Source: Podarcis raffonei (taxonomy: Eukaryota; Chordata; Lepidosauria; Squamata; Lacertidae). From it: a stretch of DNA of 64,000 bases. A program made the translations under genes and the position numbers. The notes beneath the pieces were generated by a model. It was not told the DNA's origin. It saw only the letters and a list, made by a program, of their open reading frames with translations, and searched no databases. Positions within the stretch are counted from its first letter, which is position 1. The number at the start of each line of letters is the position of its first letter. The DNA lies in the NCBI RefSeq assembly GCF_027172205.1, contig NC_070613.1, positions 55,526,001-55,590,000 on the forward strand, given 5' to 3'. Below are positions 40,741 through 52,079 of this stretch, one piece after another.

Positions 40741-42069
40741 ACTCAAACCAAGCCTGACTCTGTTTCTCAATAAAGCTGTTGAATCTCAATCACCGGGCAT
40801 GAATGGCAGCCTTCGGTACCTGCTGCAAGAAATTGGATGAGATGGAGGGTTCGGTTGCAGCTTCTCATACAGTGCAATGGGTACAGGAATAGTGGCAACA
40901 AACTCCTGTTTTAAAAAGAAATGAGAAAATCCTGTAGTTGCCAATCTTTCTGCAGGTAATAGCACTGACCTAGGGATAATTTATGGGCACAGGAGATCTG
41001 GTGCATCAAAAGATTTCCCTTCTTTTCAAAAACTTCCTGTCTGTTTCAGCTACCTTCCCCCTCATCCATGCACACAGTGGCAGGTGCTTGCTAACTGGCC
41101 ATTTAAACAAAGGACGCGTTTCAAAAGTGAAAGAGATCCACATGCACCTCTAAATGGAGGGTGGTTTCCAGATTAGGGCAGATATGTTTCAGATCAAGTT
41201 GCTAGTAACATTTAAAACCTTCTTAGTTCTCTAATTTAAAAAAACAATATTTCAGAATCCCACAATGGAATTGTCGCTCACTCTGTTTTAGGAATCTCTG
41301 TTCATAATAAAACGACATGTCGTAAATATGTAGGTATGGGGTGGTTTCCAACTAAGTCTTGTTCAGAGTAGAGCCATTGAAATTAATGAACCTAAGTTAG
41401 TCAAGTCCTTTAATGTCAGTGGGTCTACTCTGAGTAGGACTAGTATTAAATACCACCAATTATTCCTAAACTTTCCACACACACACCCCAAAAAGGTACT
41501 GGTTTTTAAGTACTGCAAAATTAAATGTTACAACAAAAGCTGGTCGAAAGGAGAAGTTTGATTTAGTATGTTACAAAATCTGATGACAAAGAAGGCTAGC
41601 CAGGAGCAGTGGTGGCTCAGAAAAGCCTTTGTATGCTCTCACACACTTCTGCAGAACACCAGAGAAAGCGGAACATGTGGCTCCTCTTTTGCTAGAATTC
41701 TTACGAGGAATCAGGATGACCGAGTGATATTCCCCTGGCGGGGCTCAACTATGGAAACGTGAATAATAGCGGCTGCCCCCAATGTAAAATGTGCAAAGCC
41801 AGCCTTAATAGCATGTAGACAAATTCCCACTACACACATTTAAATCACAGGATGCTCTCCAGATGAAAACTGGTAAACTACGACTGGTTGTGCTAAGCAT
41901 ACCCCAAACCACTTGCTTTTCAACCCACCACATGTTAATGCAAAGCTATAACTGCAGCTTTAAAAAATCCTGTAAAAGTAAATTGTTCAAAGGATGTCTG
42001 TTTGAAATACAACACTGAACATTTACGTCGATGAGTTCAGGAAACACCCAAGTCAGCTTCTGGGAAAAT

Positions 42070-42258
42070 TCATATGTTTTTGGGGCTGATTTCTTTCTGA
42101 TCGCTTGGGAGCTTGTTGATTTTCTTGGGACTAGTGAGCGCTGGGTTGGTGTTCTTCAGGTTTTGCTTTGGCATCCCGCTGCGCCCGGAGTTTCTAGCAT
42201 TCTGGTTTTTATTTGGACCTGCGCGTTGCTTCTGTTCTTGGAGTCGCTGTTCCCATCT
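42070..42258 (-). CDS. SFRP4: SFRP4 coding exon 6 (C-terminal tail and stop)
   Basis: Encodes [20 protein letters not shown], a low-complexity basic tail with [15 protein letters not shown], and stop TGA at 42072-42070. It matches the human WEERLQEQ start and the SPKKN segment. Acceptor TTCCTAG. Confidence 0.9.
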   Translation of the reverse strand, partial: RWEQRLQEQKQRAGPNKNQNARNSGRSGMPKQNLKNTNPALTSPKKINKLPSDQKEISPKNI

Positions 42259-45200
42259 CTAGGAAAACGTAAATTAAGAAAGCGGGTTAGGAGGAGTTGG
42301 AGTCACATACGTATATCCTAATTTAGAGGTGGAACTGAAAATTCAGGCTCACTTTCAGAAATAAAGCCATCCTGTAAACACTGTAATTTTTTTGTATTAA
42401 GGCTGAAGATCTGGGACCCAGTCCTGATGATGCCCCTGTCTCCATCTAGCATGAAATGCAGTACGTACTTATTTCTAAAAGCTTATCTCTCCACTAGACG
42501 CCAGCTTGGCATTATTTCTCATGTTTTGTGAAGTGCGAGGAAAGAAGCCTCAGAGGGAATTTCCAGCAAGGCAAACAGTGGAAGACCAAAATTCCCTGGA
42601 ACCGTTTGGAAAAGGGTTTTGACAAGCCTGCCAAGGAAGTGGTCATTGCAATACAATAATATCCTCCTGAAATCTTGCGGTGCAGAAGGGAAACTGCAGG
42701 GTTGGGTTCATACCATAGCAACTTGTTTATATACAGACAGGGTTTATGTTAATATGCTTCTTGATGCAGCTTCTTGTATATATGTTCTTAATTGTACCAT
42801 CCACAACAATAGCTGCATCCAGTGATGAAAGTGGGCACAGGGTTTTTTCCTAAAATCCCCATGTTTTGTTTTATTTTTGATACTCCAAGTTCACTGAGGA
42901 AGATGGACAAAATGTTTTATTGAGACTGTATACCCCCACAATACATATACCTCTCCACACCATCCCATTTTCCTAATGACCACTGGCTACAATTTTTAGA
43001 GTATAGCTGTTGAAGAGTGCGGTGTGGCAATGCATCCTAATTTTTGAAGATAAAATATTGGGAAGCTTCAGGTGGCCTTACCTTAAATCGTTTACTCAGC
43101 GGATCCTTCCATTTTTCAACTGAGCATCCATCAAGAAGCATCAACCTGAAACGTTAATTGTAGAATCAAGAAGGGCACAAAATAAATATCATTTCCTGAA
43201 TATAGAATGAAACATTTTAAAAATGCTGGGCTCATTTCAGTCAAAATCAAGCACTTCTAAGTTTCGTTTATTTCGGTGGGGAAGATGTGCCTAAGGCTGA
43301 AATCCTACACCCTCCTACCTGGGAGGAAGCCCGACTGAATTCAGTGGGTTCAGTTTCTTCACAGAAATGGATGGATTTCAACTGATTTTTACTCACAGTA
43401 AATCTATTGAATTTAATGGACCAAATGTAGTTGTTTCCATGGGCCTGCTCATAAATATAACTGGCTCCTGCCCAGAAGAATTCATAGTGCAATTCCTTGT
43501 CTATCTACTAAAAGGTATGTCCCTTTGAGTTCAGTGGGGACTTATTCACATCTAAGCATGTCTAGGTCTTCAGTCATATGCATTCTTAACTTTTCTGGAC
43601 TTTGCCCACAATATTTGATTTAGTTGCCTTTTATCAATATTCTCATTAGCAAATACATTGTAGATGAAAAGGTGGGGTTAAATAAAAATACTGATGGTTG
43701 TCTAAATTAACTGCTACAAGATACAAGTCTCTTTATTTTCTTATTGATTCCAGAATCAAGAATCTTACTGATTATTTGATATCATCGTGTTTATAGTAAC
43801 ATATAAAATAATTTAAAATACATTGCTTTGCTGTAAGGATAGGCACCATCCTCACAAATCTATTCCAAAAATGGTCTGAAGGAAGTTTATTTATTTTAAG
43901 ATTAAGGCCACATTAAGCTCTAGATAGGGCCCAGTCTGGTGCAATGACTTCGGAGATTCATTTTGGACTGGACTTTACAAACAATAGAAGAGTCAGACTT
44001 GAAATGGATCTCAAGAATCTAGCGAAAGCATCCCAGGTTTCCCAGAGGAGGGTTATGGATGACTTCTCCTTCTATGCAGTAAAAGAGAGTCAGTGCCAAT
44101 TTTTTGTGTGTGGTATTAAAACAGAGGGCACAATCCACAGGAAGTAATCTTACGACACAAGATCTACCTGGGCTTGCAGGGCGGCTGTTTAAAAGATCCA
44201 AGATATGACTTGCACAGCCTTTGTGCTGGCATATGTGGGTGCTTGTTGTGTCAGTTCATTGTTAGATAAAATGTTTTGTTTTAGAATTATTACTATTTTC
44301 TGCTCTGCAACACATGTGGCAGACACCCTTTCACCCTGTACTGTATCAGTCTAAGCGTTTGTGATGACTTTTGCTGTTGTGACCCCAGTCGAATGTGAGA
44401 TTTCTGCGTCTTTGAATCCAAGGCTGAGGCCTGAAATACTGTATAATCAGAAAAGGGGGAAACTGCTAGAAACAAGAATGTGGTATTTCCTTCAGCACTT
44501 TTCCAAGCAAGAGACTGTTACTTCTAACATTTTTAAGAAGCCACTGTAACTCAAACCCTGTTTACATATGGCTAAGTTCAAATGAGAAACACAATATTTT
44601 GTTTTTGCTTTCTTTTTCAGATCCTTTAACAAAGCATATAAAATTAAAACCTCAATGACCTTTAAAAACATCACTGGCAAACTTGTTCCATGAAAAACAG
44701 AATTCTTTCTAATCTTTTCCCATTCCTCGGCTTAATTTTGGAAGCCTTCACACTGATGGGTTGGCATTCTCAAATAACTCAAGATTAGTCAAGAGCAGGG
44801 CTTTTCCCCCTAGAAAAAGAGGTGTCGGGACTCAGCATGAAGTTGTTACAGTAACTGCCACACCTTTTTACAACAACAAAGAGAGGTGCCGGTACTGTGT
44901 ACCCTTAAGCACCCCCTGGAAAAAAGCACTGGTCATTCCCACCACCATCTCCAGAATCAAAACATAGGAAGTCTACCTTTGCTTAAGGGTTTTCTATCCA
45001 TCTTCTCTGGCTTCCTATCCCAGTGTTTTGCAAAGCTAAGCAGGGTCCAGGATGGTTTCAAACTGGATGGGGGACTGAGTGTTGAGATTCTTGCATGGCA
45101 GGGGGCTTCACTAGAGATCCAAATCTATAATTCTGTGAAATCCTTGATATAATCCCTCCTATGTATATAAGAGCTCAGATTTGGAATCAAAGAATCACAG

Positions 45201-48200
45201 AGCTGGAAGGGACCCGAGGGTCATCTAGTCCAACCCCCTGCAATACAGGAATCTTTTTGCCCAACGCGGGGCTTGAGCCCACAGCCCTGAGGTTAAGAGT
45301 CTCATGCTCCACTGACTGAGCTATCCCTCCATATTATTACTAATTCTATTTCTACCCCACCCTTTCCTTGAGGAGTTCAGTGCATCATGCAACCCTACTC
45401 ACTGGTAGGATAAAGTGGATTTGAGTCATTGGCTCAAGGCCAGCCCTAAAGTAAAGGACCCCTGACAGTTAAGTCCAGTCGCAGACGACTCTGGGGTTGC
45501 GGCACCCATCTCGCTTTACTGGCCGAGGGAGCCGGCGTTTGTCTGCAGACAGTTTTTCCGGGTCATGTGGCCAGCATGACTAAGCTGCATCTGGCTAACC
45601 AGAACAGTGCACAGAAACGCTGTTTACCTTCCTGCCGGAGTGGTACCTATTTATCTACTTGCACTTTGATGTGCTTTTGAACTGCTAGGTTGGCAGGAGC
45701 AGGGACCGAGCAACGGGAGCTCAACGTCGTGGGGATTCGAACCGCCGACCTTCCGACCGGCGAGCCCTAGGCTCAGTGGTTTAGACCACAGCACCACCCT
45801 TGTCCCTCCAAGGCCAGCCCTACCATGAGGCAAAATGAGGCAGCTGCCTCAGGCAGCACATGCTGGAGGGTGACAGTACCAACCCCCTAGGCTAGTGGTG
45901 GCCAAACTCGGCCCTCCAGCTGTTTTGGGACTACAACTCCCATCATCCCTAGCTAACAGGACCAGTGGTCAGGGATGATGGGAATTGTAGTCCCAAAACA
46001 GCTGGAGGGCCAAGTTTGGTCACCACTGCCCTAGGCATTCTTTGGTAGTGTTGCATGGCAGCATCACTGCTGCTTACCTGACAAAAGCGGTGGTGGCGGC
46101 AGCGGGTGATGTGGCCGGGCTGAGCATTTTGCTGGCAGGACCACCACCAAACCAAGTCCACCACTTCAGCCGTGGGACCCAAAGGCTGCCCTCAGGGGGC
46201 ATTCTTAGGTTTTTCAAGGGATGGGGCAGCTCCATGCATGTCAAAGGGTGTTGTTTGTTGGGTTCACCAAAAATGCAAATAAAACATGTTAAAGCAGGCA
46301 TCTTGGCACCGGTTTCTTGCCCCCTGATCCTTGCTTACCTTGAGCGCCACTCATAACACATAATGAGGACATCTTGGTTTGGTAGAAGAGGGGGACATTG
46401 GCAGGAGGAATTTGTATGCAGAGGCATGAGAGAATGGGGAACAGGAGTTGAAGATTTCAAGACGTCTTTCACGTCAACCATTGTGGTTATTTCATTGCAG
46501 CCTCCTCTCTCTAAGCTCTTGACTTTAGCACGAATAACTGCAACACATAAAGCAAAGGTAAACCATAATGCCACGTAGCTAACAGCCGATACTATATATG
46601 GTTACTCAGAATCCAGTCTCGCTAAGTTCCACTGCAAGCGGCACATTTGCTACAGAGTAAGTCCCACTGAATTGTGAGACGTGTTCCTGCTTCAACAGAC
46701 CTCGGATCTCTCGCTGCAAGCCTGCAAGTACCATCTCTGAAATTATAAAACCTTTTAAAAACATCTCTAAAATATGAAACAGGAAGGGGTATTTTTTGCT
46801 TTAGGCAAAAGTTGATGGAAGTTGAGACGACACTTTATTTAGGCACATAAACACACACAAACATAAATGTATGTAAAGATGCATTTCTTTGTATTTTCTT
46901 GCTTGCTTCTGCCCACAGCTCATTCTACTGATTTCAAATGATTACACCAGTGAGAAAGAATAGGAGACTGATGTGCAAATGACTGGTTTTCAGTTCCTAA
47001 ATGCCCTGTGCCTAGGATATTTGAGGGCTGCCTGCCTGAGTAGGATTCCTACCTCCCCTGAGAGCTGAGATCAAGCGTTGAAGCCCTATTGTGAATCCCA
47101 TTACCTAGGGAGACAAGGTTATTCTTAACCAGGGGCAGGGCTTTCTCGGTGGTGGCTTCTCCTTTGCGGAATTGCCTTTGAAAAGAAGCCTATCAAATCC
47201 ATTCTCACAGATCTTTTAGAAGGTCGGTTTAAACAATGACCTTTTATCTGGCCTTCTGTGCTCCATGCTGTCTCATGTTTGCCGTGCATTTACGGGTGGC
47301 ATTGTACCCGAATGTGGAGATCCATGTTCATTCAAATGAACAGCAGTGTCTACCTTTGAGACATACATTCTGATGCATGCTTAGATAAACATCAGACCTA
47401 CGGCTACCATTCCTGGTCCAATAAGTGAGACATGTGAGGAAGCCTGCTTACTCTTTGGAATCATCAAATCATAACATTGTAGATTTGGAATGGACCATGC
47501 TTTAGTATTTTATTCAGAATAGCTGATAACCACTTTGGGGGCCAACAGTGCAATCCTATACAGACCTTCCCAGTAGTAGATCTCATTGAATTCAGCGGGC
47601 TTATTTTGAGTAGGCATGCATAGGGTTGCTCATAATCGTTAAAAAGTGCCACAGGTGTAGGAAGAACAAATGATACAATTTTGATCCCGGTCTTGTTAAT
47701 CCTGTCTTTTCAACATCTCTTTTCTCATCCCATTCCTGTCCCTTTTCCTGCGCTTCCACAAAGAGTGTAAACACAAAGGCAGACAATCTTTTATTTCCCC
47801 ACAGAGCCTTGTACTCTGGATATTGTCAAAAACAACAATGGCTTTAAAATCTGGATATTAGCACTAATTTTGCATTGAAACACATTCCATTTGTCAGTAC
47901 AAACACATTTCACACGATCAATTTATAATAGATTTCTAGCGAAACTTAAGATTTATCCAGTGTTTGTCCTGTGTATGGATTCATTTATTTTTACCCTCCC
48001 TAAAATAATGCCCTGCTAACTTAATCATCTGAATTTATAAAGCTGGTATTTGGCATTTTAACACAGGGAGTGCTTTTATCCTGCTGTTGATTTCAGCAGA
48101 ACTCAGCTGAGTTTTCATCTATGCAAGATCATATCTGGACATGAGATATATGATTATATTTAGGGTGGGGGGAGGTGGTTTCTGCAGTCCTATACAACTT

Positions 48201-50729
48201 ACTTGAGAGTAAGCTCCAATGAATATTTTTGCCCACAATTCTATGCATATTTTTTAGAAAGCTAATGTTTACTAAACATAGTTACGATTGAGTTTTTATT
48301 CCCTTCAAGGTGATGGGACTTACACCTTGAATCTGTGCATGTTTACTCAGAAGTAAATACCGTTGAGTTCAGTGGGGCATACTCACAACCACTGAGTTTT
48401 CCAATATTAAACATGGAGCTGTAAAATGCGTAGATTTCACTGGCATCTAGCTTATTCAGGAATGCACACAAATATCCTTTCTCTTAGGTATTAAATCAGA
48501 AGTATTACTATTATTTGAGAAACACGGTGCCTTATCCGGTTGTTTTTTTTTAAGCAACACTTTTGTGCCTTGTCCAACTGAGACCCACCAAGGCTGTTTC
48601 GTCGCAATCCCAAGTGATTTGGATCTAAGAAACAAGTTATTTAATTCTTTCGCCTTTCTTTCCCTTTAAGAAGAAATAACATGCAGTTCAGTAAATCTCA
48701 GTGTCTTCAAAAACCACTGAAGGCTGGTTCTATTGTGGGAGAAAACCCAAAGTTCTGGAGGAAAGAAGCAACGATAAAATCGCTGCCACGATTCGTTTTG
48801 AATCGTGTCTTTTATATGTATCTTTTCTCTGGACTCGGATAATTAAAGGGATCAGATTTCCCGAAGAACCGAAGTCCGCTGAACGAAAAGGGCAAAAAAA
48901 GGGAGATCCCGATGATACGAAACCAGCTACGAGGTGCGAGAGAGGATAACGCAGCAACTTTTCACTTTTTAAGTAGAAATAAAGTGTTGTGGACTGACTC
49001 ACCGTAAGAGTAGTTTTTGGTCAGATACGTCGCCAGAGTGGGCTTGACCTTCTTGCATTTGCAGCGCTCTGCATTGAAAGCAAAACAGAAAAAAATATAT
49101 ATATAATGGAAACACACATATCCGGCGAGCTGATCGTGTCCGATCTTAGAAAGAGGCGCTCACCGCGGCTCGAGGTCTTGCACTCGGGAAACAGAGGCTT
49201 TTCGTGGACCATCACGTCGTCAGATAAATCGATCCACTTCACGTCTTCTTCAGGAGGGAACACACAAAATGGAAATGGAAAAGAAAAAAAGAAAAAACCC
49301 GGGAGCAATTAGAAATTTGATGGGGCGGAAAGGAGAGGGGTTTTCCTTTAATTTTTAGAAAATATATCCCCATCGGGGAAAGATGGTCTGACAACTTCTC
49401 AAACCCTGGAAGAGCGCGCACGTCCGGGAGCCCCCTTGGCAAGCTGAACCCCAGCGCAGTTACTCCCAAGTCAGCCCCTTCGCTTTCCATGGGATTTACC
49501 CTCCGAGCAAATGTGCCCAGTCTCCGGGTCGCACTGCGCAAAGCCAGCTCGCTTGAAGGGTTTCCTTGGGGAAAATTCCTCTGAAACTGTAATTACTTGT
49601 ATGTTTTTAATAGATCCTTTATATATACGTATAGTTTTAATTCTATGAGTTTAATTGTTTGTTTTTAGCTGCACTTTTTAGCTGTTCTTATTTAATCTGT
49701 AAGCCGCCTTCAGTCGCTGTCGCGGGAAAAGACGGGGCATAAATAAATGTTATTAATAATAACGGCGCGCACCTGCTGCCCTTGTTTCCGAGGGAGGCCG
49801 AACTTGCGTCCAGGTGGGACCCCTTTGGCAAGGCGTCCCAACCTCGAGGGAAGATCTGACCTGCCTCGTTTCCTCCTCTGCGGGGAGGCTTGCTTCCGAG
49901 GAAGCTACCCGGGATCAGGCCGCCAAGGGGAAAGGCAAGTCCCACCGAAATCGCGGGGGCATCTTTCTCCGGCAACGAGGTTGGGGTGCGCCAGCCTCAT
50001 TTGGGAGACCTGCCTGGGGCTCTCACAGACCTAAGGGCCATCGAACTTACTCCCAGGTAAAGATATATATGATCATAGACTGGTAGAGCGGGATGGGACC
50101 CCCGGGCTCATCTAGTCCACCTCTCGCCCTGCAGAAATCTCGACTGAAGCATCCCTGACAGACGGCCGTCCAGCCTCTGCCTCCAAACCTCCCATGGACT
50201 CGTCCTTGTCCGGGGCGCAGACAAGTCCGTGCCCTCCTGCCCGCCCCGTCCCGTGGAGCTCTCCTCTCCAATCCTCACCTTCCGGCAGATCCGTGACGAT
50301 GGCCTCGGGGGCGATGCAGACCCCTCGGTCGTAGACGGGCAGGTCTTGGCAGGCCAGGGCTTCGGGCCAGCTGTGGTTGTACCTCTTCATGAGGGGCTCG
50401 CAGCCGTCTCGGGCGCGCTGGCACAGCGCCTTGCAGGGCTTGATGGGGTCGTGCAGGAACTCGACGGCGCAGATGGGCGCGTACATGGCGCACAGGAAGA
50501 AGCTGAGCACCGGGCTGCAGCCGGCGGCCACCAGCTCCTGGTACTGCTCGATGGCCAGCACGGCGTTCTCCTGGGTGCTGTGGTGCAGGTGGTTGGGCAT
50601 GCGGGTCATGTTCCAGGGCATGTGGCGGCACATGGGGATGCGCACCGGCTCGCAGGGGGAGCCGGGCAGCCCCGACGTGGCGCGCCCCAGCCACAGCCCC
50701 AGCCACGCCAAGAGAGCCACCGTCGCCAT
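42070..50729 (-). CDS. SFRP4: SFRP4, secreted frizzled-related protein 4, 6 coding exons
   Basis: Secreted Wnt antagonist acting outside the cell. Minus-strand join: 50729-50279, 49244-49164, 49068-49003, 46537-46339, 43145-43082, 42258-42070; 1050 nt, 349 residues (human 346). All junctions are in phase (1, 1, 1, 2, 0). Layout: signal peptide about 1-20 ([20 protein letters not shown]); frizzled cysteine-rich domain about 24-140 with ten cysteines (26, 34, 71, 80, 87, 99, 103, 110, 127, 138) and [37 protein letters not shown]; then a netrin-like domain ([40 protein letters not shown]); then a basic tail rich in K, N, P and Q. N40, N118 and the N of NSSC are glycosylation sequons or close to them. 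The gene runs against NME8 and is head-to-head with EPDR1. Confidence 0.96.
43082..43145 (-). CDS. SFRP4: SFRP4 coding exon 5
   Basis: Encodes the split R then [21 protein letters not shown] (human [20 protein letters not shown]). Acceptor TTTCAG, donor GTAAGG, phase 0. Too short to stand out as an open frame. Confidence 0.93.
44796..44931. mobile_element. hAT-like MITE in SFRP4 intron 4
   Basis: It starts CAGGGCTTTTCCCCCTAG and ends TGGAAAAAAGCACTG (inverted). It belongs with the element at 59504-59650. The flanks share only GTCA, so the target duplication is decayed. Confidence 0.6.
45186..45330 (-). mobile_element. tRNA-Lys-derived SINE with CR1-type 3' tail
   Basis: On the minus strand, from 45330 the head reads GGATAGCTCAGTCAGTGGAG, with anticodon-loop CTCTTAA (CTT, lysine) and B-box GGGCTCAAGCCCC. 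The tail TTGGACTAGATGACCC...TTCCAGCTCTGTGATTC is the CR1 3' end. The design matches tRNA-Lys/CR1 SINEs known from turtles and other reptiles. Not an intact tRNA gene. Confidence 0.85.
45449..45808 (-). mobile_element. Sauria-type tRNA SINE (minus strand) with perfect 14-bp target duplication
   Basis: Inverse tail AAGTAAAGGACCCCTGACAG, inverse head CCACAGCACCACCCTTGTCC. CAAGGCCAGCCCTA flanks it at 45435-45448 and 45809-45822. The target itself is the older GGCCAGCCCTACCATGAGG element. Confidence 0.9.
45893..46028. mobile_element. Foldback hAT MITE with perfect 8-bp target duplication
   Basis: The two halves are near-perfect inverted copies (GGCCAAACTCGGCCCTCCAG and, inverted, CTGGAGGGCCAAGTTTGGTC), forming a hairpin of about 58-bp arms. 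CCCTAGGC flanks it at 45885-45892 and 46029-46036. The first base has changed from C to T relative to the CAGTGGTG end. Confidence 0.92.
46339..46537 (-). CDS. SFRP4: SFRP4 coding exon 4
   Basis: Encodes [40 protein letters not shown] and [20 protein letters not shown] to EWRS. Core of the netrin-like domain. Acceptor TTGCAG, donor GTAAGC, phase 2. Confidence 0.95.
49003..49068 (-). CDS. SFRP4: SFRP4 coding exon 3
   Basis: Encodes [22 protein letters not shown], start of the netrin-like domain. The intron before it is only 95 bases. Acceptor TGCAG, donor GTGAGT, phase 1. Confidence 0.94.
49164..49244 (-). CDS. SFRP4: SFRP4 coding exon 2
   Basis: Encodes [20 protein letters not shown] to CKTSSR. 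The acceptor is a tandem GAAGAAG; I chose the downstream AG because it gives LPEDVKWID, the human arrangement. The upstream AG would add one glutamate. Donor GTGAGC, phase 1. Confidence 0.92.
49590..49775 (+). mobile_element. LINE 3' end fragment in SFRP4 intron 1-2 region
   Basis: TTTTAGCTGCACTTTTTAGC, then TAAGCCGCCTTCAGTCGCTG, GGCATAAATAAATGTTATTA and a (TAA)n tail, typical of an L2-like 3' UTR. In SFRP4 intron 1, antisense to the gene. Confidence 0.5.
50069..50200 (-). mobile_element. CR1-type 3' fragment in SFRP4 intron 1
   Basis: Plus strand GATCATAGACTGGTAGAGCG, TGGGACCCCCGGGCTCATCT, AGTCCACCTCTCGCCCTGCA is the inverse of a CR1 3' end. Diverged. It begins about 80 bases after the exon 1 donor. 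Confidence 0.6.
50279..50729 (-). CDS. SFRP4: SFRP4 coding exon 1
   Basis: Signal peptide and whole frizzled domain, residues 1-150, ending LPE plus one base; donor GTGAGG. The ATG context is GCCATGG. The frame stays open into the intron but loses similarity after LPE. Confidence 0.96.
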
Positions 50730-50869
50730 GGCCGGAGAGCTTCGCGGAGGGCGCGCCGTCGGTTTTCCTTTGGAGAGGCGGCGAGGGAGCCGAGTGCCAG
50801 CCCTGCCTTGCTCTGCGCGCAGCTCGGAGCCAGGAGGTTGCAGGCAGAAGCGGACTTGGCCGGACCCTC

Positions 50870-50875
50870 TTTATA
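50870..50875 (-). promoter_or_regulatory. SFRP4: SFRP4 TATA box
   Basis: The minus strand reads CCGCTTATAAAGAGGG. A start about 30 bases downstream would give a 5' UTR of roughly 110 bases. Confidence 0.55.
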
Positions 50876-51356
50876 AGCGGTGCCGCCGATGACGCGCGAA
50901 CGGGGTCGCTCGCTCGGGGCCGTCCGTCGGGCCGGGGGGAGATGGGGGCGCTCTTCTCCCCAGGCACGCACGTTGACATCACTTGCCTCGGCTCCCTTTA
51001 ATCCCGGAGCGACATCATCGCCGGCTCCACGTTTCTCCCGGGGCGTCTCCAAGCGGCGATTCGTTTCCCCCCAGCCAGAGGTTTGATGCGCGCAATAAAT
51101 CCTGGAAAGAGATTTGGGGAAAGGTGGGTGGCAGCGGGAAAGGGAGGAGGCGAGCGGGATCGCTCCCTCTGAGCCGCGGCCACAAATTCAGACGAAGAAG
51201 CTTATCTACTGCTGCTGCTTATTAAAAGCAGGTTTAAATTTTCCCTCCTCCTGCGCCAGAAAGCCTCGAAATGCTCCATTTCCCCTCCCCATCGCCTATA
51301 GGGGGCTACGTCGTATAGAATCATAGTCTAGATGGAAGTGCAATGGAGCTTACTCC

Positions 51357-51403
51357 CAGAGATAGATAGATATAGATAGATGATAGATAGATGATAGATA
51401 GAT

Positions 51404-51450
<47 letters not shown>

Positions 51451-51470
51451 GATAGACAGACAGATAGAAT
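51357..51470. repeat. (GATA)n microsatellite
   Basis: Imperfect GATA/TAGA array of about 110 bases with interspersed GATGATAGATA units, upstream of SFRP4. Confidence 0.95.
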
Positions 51471-51540
51471 CATAGAATTGTACAGTTGTAAGGGACCAGG
51501 AGGGTCATCTAGTCCAACCCCTTGCAATGCAGGAACCTTA
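51466..51540 (-). mobile_element. tRNA-Lys/CR1 SINE tail fragment
   Basis: AGAATCATAGAATTGTACAG to CAACCCCTTGCAATGCAGGA matches the tail part of the SINE at 45186-45330; the tRNA head is missing. Confidence 0.65.
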
Positions 51541-51599
51541 TAGGGGAAGTATATAGGGGAATGTACTTAGAGTACATTTATAGATAGATATACCCCTAA

Positions 51600-51851
51600 G
51601 TTCCTGCCCACCTAGCAGTTCGAAAGCACGTCAAAGTGCAAGTAGATAAATACATACCACTCCAGCAGGAAGGTAAACAGCGTTTCTGTGCGCTGCTCTG
51701 GTTCGCCAGAAGCAGCTTAGTCATGCTGGCCACATGACCCGGAAGCTGTACGCCGGCTCCCTTGGCCAATAAAGCGAGATGAGCGCCGCAACCCCAGAGT
51801 CGGTCACAACTGGACCTAATGGTCAGGGGTCCCTTTACCCTTTACCTTTAT
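51600..51851 (+). mobile_element. Sauria-type SINE, 5'-truncated (plus strand)
   Basis: It begins inside the body at CCTGCCCACCTAGCAGTTCG and continues through GCTGGCCACATGACCCGGAA to the tail CCCTTTACCCTTTACCTTTA. The tRNA head is missing. Confidence 0.85.
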
Positions 51852-51910
51852 ACCCCTAAGTGTTCCTGCGCTAATTATACACCATTGGGCACATTAGGTT
51901 GCCATGTGTC

Positions 51911-52079
51911 CAGCGGCGGAGCTTCATGCTCCGGCGCTGGTGGGGGCGAGGCTGGTGCACATCCTGGGGGCGTGGCGTGCCGCCCGCAGGGGCATGGCGC
52001 CTAGCGTGGGCGGAGGGCAGCCACGATAGCACCCCACCGGGATCACGCTGCCGGGGGCACTCCTCTTCCTCCGCCAGTG
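51911..52079. mobile_element. hAT-type MITE, second copy of the 13492 family
   Basis: The ends CAGCGGCGGAGCTTCATGCT and TCCTCTTCCTCCGCCAGTG are inverted, and the GGGGGCGTGGCG repeats match the 13492-13736 element in opposite orientation. The octamers CATGTGTC (51903-51910) and CAAGTGTC (52080-52087) match at seven of eight. It sits in a GTTGCCATGTGTCC...GGACATGTCCTCC element related to 14996-15123. Confidence 0.82.

Larger units (their letters stand above)
36171..42069. other. NME8-SFRP4 intergenic DNA and probable SFRP4 3' UTR
   Basis: The two genes are convergent here. The region holds a Tigger-like MITE (36739), a LINE 3' end (37262), a small inverted-repeat element (37731), a possible LTR remnant (38280-38640), a Sauria SINE (38824) and an old repeat (40396). 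Part of 39350-42069 is probably the SFRP4 3' UTR, but its end cannot be fixed. No further gene is supported. Confidence 0.5.
50200..51180. promoter_or_regulatory. SFRP4: CpG-rich SFRP4 exon 1 and promoter
   Basis: GC-rich, CpG-rich DNA covers SFRP4 exon 1 and about 450 bases upstream, in contrast to the AT-rich surroundings. It looks like a CpG island. On the minus strand a TATA box (50870-50875) lies about 141 bases before the ATG. Confidence 0.7.

Noticed and set aside
45186-45330. Possible functional tRNA-Lys gene
   Set aside because: The acceptor stem is not paired, the B-box has changed, and the CR1 tail follows directly, so it is a SINE.
50275-50982. Long antisense and alternative-frame ORFs over SFRP4 exon 1
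   Set aside because: Shadows of the GC-rich SFRP4 exon; no similarity to known domains.
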